DNA of 64,000 nucleotides, from positions 213,218 through 277,217 of the forward strand of contig JACKFB010000007.1 in NCBI GenBank assembly GCA_020632695.1, given 5' to 3'. Below the pieces are notes generated by a model, which worked only from the letters and a program-made list of their open reading frames with translations, did not search any database and was not told the DNA's origin. A program made the position numbers and the translations under genes. The DNA is from Deltaproteobacteria bacterium (GTDB lineage: Bacteria > Myxococcota_A > UBA9042 > PHBI01 > JACKFB01). How positions within the stretch are numbered: the stretch's first letter is position 1; every line of letters starts with the position of its first letter. Below are positions 8,162 through 15,024 of this stretch, piece by piece.

Positions 8162-8590
8162 TCAGCCGCCCCCGCGCCGGGACGCGAGATCGTCGATCTC
8201 CCGCTGGAAGCGCTTCTCCACCTCGGCGCGGCGGCGGCGCCGGTGCTCCTCGTAGAGCTTCTCGCGGAGGTTGACGTTCCCCAGCCGCTCGTCGTGGACG
8301 ACCACGGCCGCGTCGCGGGCGACCTGGCTCTCGTCGCGGGTCTGCGTCGCCAGCCCGCGATGCTCGCCATACACCTCGCGCCCGACCTCGAGCACGCTCA
8401 GCGTCGGGGCGTGCAGATTCGGACTGGCGGCTCGCATCTCGGCCTCGGCCTCGAGCTGCGCGGCGTCGAGGACCTCGATGGCCTCCTCGGCACCCCGGAG
8501 CTGCGATTCGGCGCGCGCGCGCTGGGCGCGAGCGACCCGCTCGCGGGCGATGGCCAGGCGCTTGAGACGGGCCGGAGTGTCATTTCGCAT
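8162..8590 (-). CDS. Coiled-coil protein, FliJ/YscO-like candidate
   Basis: A 142-residue, almost wholly alpha-helical, Arg/Glu-rich protein. The start ATG at 8590 reads MRNDTPARLKRLAIARER and the C-terminus is highly charged (EEHRRRRRAEVEKRF). Size, composition and setting resemble FliJ, the small coiled-coil stalk of the export ATPase, but there is no diagnostic motif. No fliJ follows fliI at 27.5 kb, which makes this or the gene at 9588 the best candidates. It is transcribed divergently from flgH and convergently with the murein endopeptidase gene. A generic coiled-coil protein remains possible. Confidence 0.5.
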   Translation of the reverse strand: MRNDTPARLKRLAIARERVARAQRARAESQLRGAEEAIEVLDAAQLEAEAEMRAASPNLHAPTLSVLEVGREVYGEHRGLATQTRDESQVARDAAVVVHDERLGNVNLREKLYEEHRRRRRAEVEKRFQREIDDLASRRGGG

Positions 8591-8728
8591 CTTCGTCCCT
8601 CCGAGCCGGTCGGGGCAGAGCGTGACCTTCAGGTTAACCGAGCCTGCGGAGATCTCCAAGGCGGGGACACAGGCGGTCGCGCGGCCGCCTGGCGACCTCG
8701 CCCCTCCCCTCGGCACCGCCTGCCGCTC

Positions 8729-8757
8729 CTGCCGGGTACCCGGCAGGTCTTGCCGGG
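8729..8757. promoter_or_regulatory. Double inverted-repeat regulator site upstream of flgH
   Basis: Two overlapping dyads occupy this stretch: the perfect 18-bp palindrome CTGCCGGGTACCCGGCAG (8729-8746, centre 74.5 bp upstream of the -24 GG) and CCCGGCA-GGTCT-TGCCGGG (8739-8757). The second is nearly identical to sites upstream of flgF and between the two sigma54-activator genes. Position and symmetry fit an enhancer bound by a dimeric Fis-type activator. Binding is inferred. Confidence 0.6.
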
Positions 8758-8810
8758 CACCCTCCGGCTGATTTCCGTTGCATATCGCGCCATTACCGAC
8801 GCGGAGTGGC

Positions 8811-8826
8811 TGGCATGGGCCTTGCT
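8811..8826 (+). promoter_or_regulatory. sigma54 promoter of flgH
   Basis: TGGCAT-N5-TTGCT with GG at 8812-8813 and GC at 8824-8825 (ten bases between) matches the RpoN consensus. It lies about 55 bases upstream of the flgH GTG start. The 8591-8879 interval otherwise holds the inverted-repeat site and no gene. Confidence 0.8.
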
Positions 8827-8879
8827 CGATACCTGCGGCGACGCGGGCCTGCGTCTCGCCGACGCGCGGAGGTCTCCCG

Positions 8880-9587
8880 GTGCGCACCCCACTCCCACAC
8901 GCTCTCCTGTTCCTGGCGGCGATCGCCACGGGCACCAGCGCTTGCAAGGTCTCGCACATCCGCGGCTACACCCCGAAGCAGCGGGACTACCAGAGCCCGG
9001 TCACCTTCGACGATCTCGACCACGCGACGACGCCGGGCTCGCTGTTCAACCCCACCCACGCGGTCAGCTTCCTCGCCACCGACCACCGGGCGATGCGCAA
9101 AGGCGACATCGTCACCGTGCGGGTCAGCGAGCGCGCCGACGCCCAGCGTGGCGCCTCCACCGACCTGTCCCGCAGCTCGGACACCCACATGAACATCTCG
9201 GCCTTCCTCGGGCTGATGAGCAAGCTGGGCGCCATCCTCGACAACGGCAACGAGCTGCTCAGCCTCGGCTCGGGCTCCACCTTCCGCGGGGAGGGCTCGA
9301 CCAGCCGCACCGAGAAACTGGAGGCGACCGTGCCGGCGCTGGTGCGCGAGGTCCTGCCCAACGGCAACCTCTTCATCGAGGGCCACCGGGTGGTGCTGGT
9401 GAACTCGGAGGAGCACCACTTCTACATCAGCGGGCTCATCCGGCCGGTGGACATCCAGCAGGACAACAGCGTCGCGTCCTACCTCATCGCCGACGCCGAG
9501 ATCGAGTTCACCGGCCGCGGGGTGGTGACGGAGAAGCTCGACCCGCCCTGGCTGCAGCGCGGCCTCGACTTCATCAGGCCCTTCTAG
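8880..9587 (+). CDS. flgH: Flagellar L-ring lipoprotein FlgH
   Basis: FlgH builds the outer-membrane L-ring around the rod. The GTG at 8880 follows a CGGAGG ribosome-binding site seven bases upstream, and this start places a lipobox (TSAC, lipidated Cys22) after a short hydrophobic signal. The 235-residue protein shows family patterns: GSLFNPTHAVSFLATDHRAMRKGDIVTVRV, the conserved STFRGEGSTSRTEKLEATV segment, LPNGNLFIEGHRVVLVNSEE and the C-terminal SGLIRPVDIQQDNSV. Longer in-frame starts exist upstream but would overlap the sigma54 promoter. It is followed with no gap by a coiled-coil gene. Confidence 0.95.
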   Translation: MRTPLPHALLFLAAIATGTSACKVSHIRGYTPKQRDYQSPVTFDDLDHATTPGSLFNPTHAVSFLATDHRAMRKGDIVTVRVSERADAQRGASTDLSRSSDTHMNISAFLGLMSKLGAILDNGNELLSLGSGSTFRGEGSTSRTEKLEATVPALVREVLPNGNLFIEGHRVVLVNSEEHHFYISGLIRPVDIQQDNSVASYLIADAEIEFTGRGVVTEKLDPPWLQRGLDFIRPF

Positions 9588-10043
9588 ATGAAGGTCGACG
9601 CCTCCGGTCAGCGCATCACCCAGCTCCTCCTGCGGGCGGCCGAGCTCAGGCGCAAGCAGGTGCAGCACCAGGAGGCGCGCGCCCGCGGGCAGGTGTCGGA
9701 GCTGGCGGCTCGACGGGAGGCCGAGGTCCGCACCCAGGCCGCCGGGCGGGACCAGCTCCGCGGGTCGGGCGAGGCGATCCCCGCGCAGCGCCTGGCGCTG
9801 CTGGACGACGCGCGCCTGGCGGACGGGGCGCGGATGCTGCACCTCGATCGCGCCCTCGAGGACAGCCAGGGGCAGCTCGACACGCGCCGCGACCAGCTTC
9901 GCCAGGCCGGTCGGCGACACCTCCGGGCCGCGCACGTCGCGGCCTACGTCGAGACGCGACGCCGCAGCGAGGCCATGGCGCTCGAGCAGCGGCGCCTCGA
10001 GGAGGACTCCGCCGCGCACCGCGCACCCAAGGGGACACCGTGA
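9588..10043 (+). CDS. Coiled-coil protein directly after flgH, FliJ-like candidate
   Basis: A 151-residue, Arg/Gln/Glu/Ala-rich protein predicted to be a long helical hairpin. Its ATG abuts the flgH TAG with no intervening base, so it is expressed with flgH. Size and composition are FliJ-like, with an N-terminus (QRITQLLLRAAELRRKQVQHQEA) reminiscent of FliJ, but there is no decisive motif. Having two such genes on opposite strands around flgH suggests divergent paralogues or two export-associated coiled coils. Function is unassigned. Confidence 0.5.
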   Translation: MKVDASGQRITQLLLRAAELRRKQVQHQEARARGQVSELAARREAEVRTQAAGRDQLRGSGEAIPAQRLALLDDARLADGARMLHLDRALEDSQGQLDTRRDQLRQAGRRHLRAAHVAAYVETRRRSEAMALEQRRLEEDSAAHRAPKGTP

Positions 10044-10059
10044 GGGGGCTCGGCAGCGT

Positions 10060-10100
10060 ACCCGGCAGCTTCGGCCGGGCCTGCCCGGCACGGTGCCGGG
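10060..10100. promoter_or_regulatory. Tandem inverted-repeat regulator sites upstream of flgF
   Basis: Two dyads occur here: CCCGGCA-GCTTC-GGCCGGG (10061-10079, centre 73 bp upstream of the -24 GG) and CCCGGCA-CGG-TGCCGGG (10084-10100, centre 51 bp upstream). The first shares half-sites and 5-base spacing with the flgH and flrA sites. The second could instead act as a hairpin terminator for the preceding gene. Enhancer function is inferred from repetition and position. Confidence 0.55.
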
Positions 10101-10141
10101 TGGCGCGCCCGGAAGGCCTCATGAACACAGGCATCGGGCGC

Positions 10142-10157
10142 TGGCACGGGGATTGCT
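10142..10157 (+). promoter_or_regulatory. sigma54 promoter of flgF-flgG-flgA-flgI-flgJ
   Basis: TGGCAC-N5-TTGCT is a perfect RpoN -24/-12 element (GG 10143-10144, GC 10155-10156). The predicted start is near 10168, about 58 bases upstream of the flgF ATG. Confidence 0.85.
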
Positions 10158-10225
10158 CTCCATCACCGGTGAGCGCTCGCTGAGAGCGGTTCGGGCGCCG
10201 CCCAGGCGCCCCAGGAGCGAGATCG

Positions 10226-10948
10226 ATGGCAAATGGCATGTACGTAGCGGCCTCCGGCACCGTCAGCCGCCTCGCGCAGATGGAGGTCCTGGCCCAGAAC
10301 CTCGCGCACGCTCGCACGCCAGGGTTCAAGCGATCCGCGGTCTCCTTCCACGAGGTCATGGACCAGGAGCGGGGCGATCGCCCGGTCGACGCGGACAAGG
10401 GCTTCGTCCAGGCCGACGAGCCGAGCGCCCGGCTCGAGGAGGGGCCGCTGGTCCAGACCAACAACCCGATGGACATCGCCCTGTCCGGGCCGGCCTTCCT
10501 GCGCGTCGAGACCAGCGCGGGCGAGCGACTGACCCGCAACGGGCGCCTGATGATGGGCCCCGACGGCGCGCTGCGCACCCAGACCGGCCTCCCCGTGTTG
10601 GACGCCCAGGGCTCGCGCATCCACCTGCCCATCGACCGCGTGCCCGAGGTGGACCCCGACGGGACCATCCGCTCGGGCGAGCTGCGCATCGGGCAGCTCG
10701 GCCTCGCGCGGGTGGACCTGGCCGGCACGCTGGACCGCGACTCGGCAGGCCTCTTCATCCCGCCGAGCGAGCCGTCGTCCGCCCCGGGCGAGGTGACGGT
10801 CATGCAGGGCTTCGTCGAGGAGTCGAACACCCCGACCGTCCAGATGATGACCGAGCTCATCGAGGTGCAGCGCCACTACGAGACGCTCCACCAGGTCATC
10901 AGCACCTACCGAGAGATGGACCAGACCGCCGCGGCCCTGCCGCGCTGA
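10226..10948 (+). CDS. flgF: Flagellar proximal rod protein FlgF
   Basis: FlgF is a rod subunit located just below FlgG. The 240-residue product has the N-terminal rod/hook motif (MYVAASGTVSRLAQMEVLAQNLAHARTPGFKR: the usual NLAN is NLAH here), a central domain with the typical GPAFLRVETSAGERLTRNGRL, and the C-terminal motif QGFVEESNTPTVQMMTELIEVQRHYE. It is shorter and lacks the extended central insert of the distal rod protein; that and the order before flgG identify it as FlgF. It is the first gene of the flgF-G-A-I-J operon. Confidence 0.93.
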   Translation: MANGMYVAASGTVSRLAQMEVLAQNLAHARTPGFKRSAVSFHEVMDQERGDRPVDADKGFVQADEPSARLEEGPLVQTNNPMDIALSGPAFLRVETSAGERLTRNGRLMMGPDGALRTQTGLPVLDAQGSRIHLPIDRVPEVDPDGTIRSGELRIGQLGLARVDLAGTLDRDSAGLFIPPSEPSSAPGEVTVMQGFVEESNTPTVQMMTELIEVQRHYETLHQVISTYREMDQTAAALPR

Positions 10949-10961
10949 CCCGGAGCAACAC

Positions 10962-11750
10962 GTGATCCGCAGCCTGCACAGCGCCGCCTCGGGGATGGAA
11001 GCCCAGCAGCTTCACATCGACGTCATCGCCAACAACCTGGCCAACGTGAACACGACCGGCTTCAAGAAGGCCCGGGCCGAGTTCCAGGATCTCTTCTATC
11101 AGGAGATCCGCGCGGCGCGGCGCAGCGACACGGTGGAGGCCGAGGGCTCGCCCATCCCGCTGGAGGTAGGCCAGGGCACGCGCCCGATCGCCACCCAGAA
11201 GATCTTCACCGGCGGCGACCTGCTCCAGACGCAGAACCAGCTCGACCTGGCGATCGAGGGCGCCGGCTTCTTCCGGGTGGCCATGCCCGACGGCACGGTG
11301 GCCTACACCCGCGCGGGCGCGTTCAAGCTCGACTCCGACGGCCGCATCGTCTCGATCGAGGGGCGGCCGCTGGACCCGCCCATCTCGGTGCCGCCCGAGA
11401 CGACGGCCATCACGGTCGAGCAGGACGGCACGGTGAAGGCGCTGCAGCCGGGCGACATCGAGCCGCTGGAGGTGGGCCGGATCGAGCTGACCCAGTTCGT
11501 GAACCCGGCCGGTCTGAAGAGCCTGGGACACAGCCTCTACCAGGCGACCTCGGCGGCCGGCGAGCCGCTGGACGGCCTGCCCGGCGAGCTGGGCCTGGGC
11601 GTCATCTCCCAGGGCTCTCTCGAGGGCTCCAACGTCGTGGTGGTGGAGGAGATGATCGAGCTCATCGCCGCGCAGCGCGCCTACGAGATCAACTCGCGCG
11701 TCATCCGCGCGTCGGACGAGATGCTGCAGACCACCACCCAGCTCCGCTGA
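10962..11750 (+). CDS. flgG: Flagellar distal rod protein FlgG
   Basis: FlgG forms the distal rod. The 262-residue length and sequence are canonical: GTG start giving MIRSLHSAASGMEAQQLHID, then NNLANVNTTGFKKARAEFQDL with the FlgG-specific insertion, the central EGAGFFRVAMPDGTVAYTRAG and the C-terminal QGSLEGSNVVVVEEMIELI with AQRAYE. It lies 13 bases after flgF and 30 before flgA. Confidence 0.97.
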   Translation: MIRSLHSAASGMEAQQLHIDVIANNLANVNTTGFKKARAEFQDLFYQEIRAARRSDTVEAEGSPIPLEVGQGTRPIATQKIFTGGDLLQTQNQLDLAIEGAGFFRVAMPDGTVAYTRAGAFKLDSDGRIVSIEGRPLDPPISVPPETTAITVEQDGTVKALQPGDIEPLEVGRIELTQFVNPAGLKSLGHSLYQATSAAGEPLDGLPGELGLGVISQGSLEGSNVVVVEEMIELIAAQRAYEINSRVIRASDEMLQTTTQLR

Positions 11751-11780
11751 GGCCCCCACGCCACGCGAGGATCCCGCCTG

Positions 11781-12473
11781 ATGACCACCGTCCTTCCGCT
11801 GTTGACCGCGCTCGCCCTGAGCGCGAGCACCGTCCCCGCGGCGTCGCCGGCCGAGGTCGAGCTGCGCGCTGCGCTCGGCGACGCGGTGCGGCAGCGGGCC
11901 GCGCTCCCGCCCGAGGCGCAGGTGGAGGTGGGCGAGCTGCGCATCGCCGACCGAGACCTGCTGGAGCGAGCGCTGCGGCTGAGCGGAGTGGAGCTCCCCC
12001 CCGGCGAGCGTGGGCTGTCGAGGGTCTCGGCGCGCGCGCGGCTGTCCCTCCGCGGCGGGGGCGAGGCGTGGACCTGGGTGAGCGCCCCGGTGGAGGTGCG
12101 GGTCCCGGCGCTCATCGCGGTGCAGCCTCTCGAGCGGGGCCGCACGATCGCCCCCGATGACGTCGCCGTGGCGCTGCGGCCGCTGCGGCCGGGGCTCCTG
12201 ACGGAGGGCGGCGCCGCCGTGGGCAAGGCGCCCCGCCGTGACTTCCGGGCCGGCGAGGCCCTGGACGACGCGTGGCTGGTGGCGCCCTCGGTGGTGCAGC
12301 GGGGCGACAGCGTCGAGGTGCTCATCGCCGACGGGGCCCTCTCGGTGCGGGCCCGCGGCGAGACGCTGGAGCGGGGTGCCGTGGGCGAGCTGGTCAGGCT
12401 GCGCGTCGGCGCCACCGGGCGCATCGTTCGTGGCCGCGTCGTCGACGCCACCACCGTGGAGGTGAGGCCGTGA
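11781..12473 (+). CDS. flgA: Flagellar P-ring assembly chaperone FlgA
   Basis: FlgA is the periplasmic chaperone for P-ring protein FlgI. The 230-residue protein has a short signal sequence (residues 1-21) and a C-terminal SAF-type beta-clip domain: ALIAVQPLERGRTIAPDDVAV, LRPGLLTEGGAAVGKAPRR, then VQRGDSVEVLIADGALSVRARGE and a final ATGRIVRGRVVDATTVEVRP. Its stop overlaps the flgI GTG by four bases (GTGA), matching the functional pairing. The N-terminal half is poorly conserved, as is usual. Confidence 0.92.
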   Translation: MTTVLPLLTALALSASTVPAASPAEVELRAALGDAVRQRAALPPEAQVEVGELRIADRDLLERALRLSGVELPPGERGLSRVSARARLSLRGGGEAWTWVSAPVEVRVPALIAVQPLERGRTIAPDDVAVALRPLRPGLLTEGGAAVGKAPRRDFRAGEALDDAWLVAPSVVQRGDSVEVLIADGALSVRARGETLERGAVGELVRLRVGATGRIVRGRVVDATTVEVRP

Positions 12474-13588
12474 GGTCCCTGCGCGCGCTCGGTCTGGCCG
12501 CCCTCCTCCTGGTGGTGTTCGCGCTCCCGGCCCAGGCCGTCCGGATCAAGGACATCGGCAGGGCGGCGGGGGTACGCGGCAACCAGCTCGTGGGGTACGG
12601 CCTGGTCATCGGTCTCGATCGAACGGGCGACACCCAACGCTCGGCGTTCACCCTGCAGTCGCTGTCCTCGATGCTGTCGCGGCTGGGCGTGCGGGTGGAC
12701 CCGAAGGATCTCATCCTCCGCGACGTGGCGGCGGTGATGATCACCGCGACCCTGCCCGCGCTGGCCAAGCCGGGCACGCCCATCGACGTGACGGTGAGCG
12801 CCATCGGCGACGCGCGCAGCCTGGAGGGCGGGACGCTGGTGTTGACGCCGCTGCTGGCGGTGAACGGCCAGACCTACGCCATGGCTCAGGGACCCATCCA
12901 GGTCGGGGGCTTCGGCGCCGTCGGGCGCTCGGGCAGCCGCCTGGTGCAGAACCACCTCAACGTGGGCCGGATCCCCAGCGGCGCCATCGTCGAGCGCTCC
13001 GTTCCGCTCGAGCTGGCCGAGGGCGGGGTCCTGCGCATCCAGCTCGACCGGCCCGATTTCGCCACGGCCCAGGCCGTCGCGCAGGCCGTGGAAGGCGCGG
13101 CGCCAGCGCTCGGAGGCGCCGCGGGCATGGCCAGGGCCGTGGACGCGGGCGTGGTCGAGGTCACCGTCCCGGCGGGCCGCCAGGACGCCGTAGCCAGCTT
13201 CATCGCCGACGTGGAGGTGCTCACGCTGACGCCGGACTTCCCGGCGCGCGTGGTCATCAACGGGCGTACCGGCACCGTGGTGATGGGCGAGGACGTGCAG
13301 ATCGGCGCCGTGGCCGTGTCGCACGGCCCGCTGACCATCGAGGTGCAGGAGCGGCCGGTCGCGGTCCAGCCGGCGCCGCTGGCGGCGGGCGAGACGGCCA
13401 TCGTCCCCAGCTCGCGCATCACCGCGGAGCGGGGCGGGCCGCCCTTGAAGATGGTGGCGCCGGCGACGACGCTGCAGGCCGTGGTGCGGTCGCTGAACGC
13501 GCTGGGGGCCAGCCCTCGGGATCTCGTCGAGATCCTGCAGGCGATGCACGCCGCGGGGGCCATCCACGCCGAGCTGGTCGTGCTGTGA
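12470..13588 (+). CDS. flgI: Flagellar P-ring protein FlgI
   Basis: FlgI forms the periplasmic P-ring. The 372-residue product begins at a GTG overlapping the flgA stop, has a signal peptide (residues 1-22) and the family start VRIKDIGRAAGVRGNQLVGYGLVIGLDRTGD. Further family segments include QSLSSMLSRLGV, AVMITATLPALAKPGTPIDVTV, SLEGGTLVLTPLLAVNG, NHLNVGRIPSGAIVER and the C-terminal VRSLNALGASPRDLVEILQAMHAAGAIHAELVVL. It is followed by flgJ with a one-base (TGATG) or four-base (GTGA) overlap. Confidence 0.97.
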   Translation: MRSLRALGLAALLLVVFALPAQAVRIKDIGRAAGVRGNQLVGYGLVIGLDRTGDTQRSAFTLQSLSSMLSRLGVRVDPKDLILRDVAAVMITATLPALAKPGTPIDVTVSAIGDARSLEGGTLVLTPLLAVNGQTYAMAQGPIQVGGFGAVGRSGSRLVQNHLNVGRIPSGAIVERSVPLELAEGGVLRIQLDRPDFATAQAVAQAVEGAAPALGGAAGMARAVDAGVVEVTVPAGRQDAVASFIADVEVLTLTPDFPARVVINGRTGTVVMGEDVQIGAVAVSHGPLTIEVQERPVAVQPAPLAAGETAIVPSSRITAERGGPPLKMVAPATTLQAVVRSLNALGASPRDLVEILQAMHAAGAIHAELVVL

Positions 13589-14085
13589 TGGACCCGAAGG
13601 TCGGCCTGGTAGCGATGGGCCCGGGGCTGCGCCCCGCTCCCGACGCATCCGACCTGGAGCGCGCGACCGGCGCGTCCTCCATGGGCGAGGCCTTCGAGGC
13701 CATCCTGCTGCAGCAGCTCTTCGTCTCGATGCGCGCCACGGTGCCGAAGTCCGGGCTCTTTCCCGACAGCTCGGCCGACGGCCTCTACGATCACATGGTG
13801 GAGCAGGCGATGGGTGAGCACCTGGCGCGCTCGGGGGGCATCGGGGTGGCGGCGCTCTTCGATGAGCCGCCGGTACCGCGCGTCCACGAGCACGTCGCGT
13901 CGATCCCCTCGTGGCAGGCCTCCGCTAGCGCGCCCTCGTTCGGGCGGTCCGACGGCACATCTGCTACGATCCCGGGCGACACGCTACGCCCCTTGGGGCA
14001 GGATCTGCCCCCCCAGGAAGACCCCTGGCTCGATGACGCTGACGCGTCCTCCCGCTTGCGCGCCTTGCTCGGTGCAGACGATTGA
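13588..14085 (+). CDS. flgJ: Rod-binding protein FlgJ without hydrolase domain
   Basis: FlgJ caps and scaffolds the growing rod. The 165-residue protein contains only the N-terminal rod-binding domain (FEAILLQQLFVSMRATVPKSGLF, then SADGLYDHMVEQAMGEHLARSGGIGVAALF, about residues 30-90) and a disordered tail; the C-terminal peptidoglycan hydrolase found in enterobacterial FlgJ is missing. Such single-domain FlgJ proteins occur widely and need a separate wall hydrolase, for which the M74 gene at 7328 is a candidate. ATG at 13588 overlaps the flgI stop; GTG at 13585 is an equally possible start. Confidence 0.88.
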   Translation: MDPKVGLVAMGPGLRPAPDASDLERATGASSMGEAFEAILLQQLFVSMRATVPKSGLFPDSSADGLYDHMVEQAMGEHLARSGGIGVAALFDEPPVPRVHEHVASIPSWQASASAPSFGRSDGTSATIPGDTLRPLGQDLPPQEDPWLDDADASSRLRALLGADD

Positions 14086-14113
14086 CAGGGTGCAGACGAT
14101 TTTTTCTCGCCCC

Positions 14114-14142
14114 TTTAAGTTGGCGCTGAAGCATCCCGATGT
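14114..14142 (+). promoter_or_regulatory. sigma28 promoter of flgM-flgN-flgK-flgL
   Basis: TTTAAG (14114-14119), exactly 15 bases, then CCCGATGT (14135-14142) resembles the FliA consensus TAAA-N15-GCCGATAA. The same arrangement with the same spacing precedes flagellin at 18242, and TTTAAG was not noticed elsewhere in this GC-rich window. Predicted transcription start is about 35-40 bases before the flgM ATG, which has a GAGAGG ribosome-binding site. Confidence 0.75.
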
Positions 14143-14184
14143 GAGGGATGACGGCTGCGTGTACAGCCTGAGAGGTAAAACACC

Positions 14185-14490
14185 ATGGATACGACACGGC
14201 CACTGGACAATGCGATTCCTTCCAAGGGCGCTGGCGCCCCCACGGTCACCCGAGTGGTGCCGGCGGGAGACGCGTCTTCGGCCCAGGCGCGCAACAACGC
14301 ACCCCCTGCGACCGTCGCACGGAGCATCGACGTCGCCCGCCAGCTCCTCGACACCGGCAAGATCGAGATCCGACAGCTCGATCAGCACCATGTCGATGAG
14401 TTGAAGGCCGCCGTTGCCTCGGGCAGCTACCAGGTGGATGCGGAGGCGCTGGCGGACCGGCTGCTGCACGACGCGTTCGAGGAGCTCTAG
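14185..14490 (+). CDS. flgM: Anti-sigma28 factor FlgM
   Basis: FlgM binds and inhibits FliA until it is secreted through the completed hook. The 101-residue length is typical. The N-terminal half is disordered and polar (MDTTRPLDNAIPSKG); the C-terminal half carries the conserved FlgM pattern VDELKAAVASGSYQVDAEALADRLLHDAF, which forms the sigma-binding helices. It has a GAGAGG ribosome-binding site nine bases upstream and its own sigma28-like promoter, so it would be autoregulated. It is followed after 4 bases by flgN, another chaperone for late substrates. Confidence 0.88.
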   Translation: MDTTRPLDNAIPSKGAGAPTVTRVVPAGDASSAQARNNAPPATVARSIDVARQLLDTGKIEIRQLDQHHVDELKAAVASGSYQVDAEALADRLLHDAFEEL

Positions 14491-14494
14491 GCCG

Positions 14495-15013
14495 ATGGAA
14501 TCGGCACGGCTCCAGGCACTCTGCGTGGCGCTCGACGAGGAGATCGTCTTGATGCGAGACCTCGTCGAGGCGTCACAACGAGAGCAGGCGCACGTGCTCG
14601 CCTTCGAGGCCCACGAGCTCCCCGCATGCGTCGAGCAGAAGCTGGCCCTCACGCGCCGGCTCGAGGCACACGAGCAGGTGTGCCGGAGCGCCATCCTCGA
14701 CGCGGCCTCCGCCCTCGGCCTCACGCCGGCGGCGGACCTCACCGTCACGAGCCTGGCGATGCGCGTCCCCGAACCCGCTCGGACGAGCCTGCTCGACCGT
14801 GCGGGCAGTCTTCGTTCCCTGGCCGGCGCTCTCCGCGAGCTCCAGGCCATGACCGCGCTCATGTCCGCGCGCGGAGCCGACGTGCTCCGGGCGTGGCTGT
14901 CCTCGCTGACCGGCGGGGACGCTCGCGGGCTGACGCCCGCAGACACCTACACCTCCCATGGCCGAAAGCGGCCTGATCCCATCACCAAGCGCGACCTCCT
15001 CACGAGCGTCTGA
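14495..15013 (+). CDS. flgN: Flagellar hook-filament junction chaperone FlgN
   Basis: FlgN is the cytoplasmic export chaperone for FlgK and FlgL. The 172-residue, largely helical protein starts at ATG 14495 four bases after flgM. It shows the FlgN layout: an N-terminal helix with LCVALDEEIVLMRDLVEASQREQAHVLAFEAHELPACVEQKLALTRRLEAHE, and a C-terminal tail GLTPADTYTSHGRKRPD that resembles the FlgK/FlgL-binding end. Similarity between FlgN proteins is weak, so the call also rests on the flgM-flgN-flgK order. Confidence 0.85.
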   Translation: MESARLQALCVALDEEIVLMRDLVEASQREQAHVLAFEAHELPACVEQKLALTRRLEAHEQVCRSAILDAASALGLTPAADLTVTSLAMRVPEPARTSLLDRAGSLRSLAGALRELQAMTALMSARGADVLRAWLSSLTGGDARGLTPADTYTSHGRKRPDPITKRDLLTSV

Positions 15014-15024
15014 GCACAACGACC

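Noticed and set aside
14122..14134. TGGC...GC as a sigma54 promoter upstream of flgM
   Set aside because: GG and GC are only seven bases apart instead of ten; the sigma28 element there fits much better.
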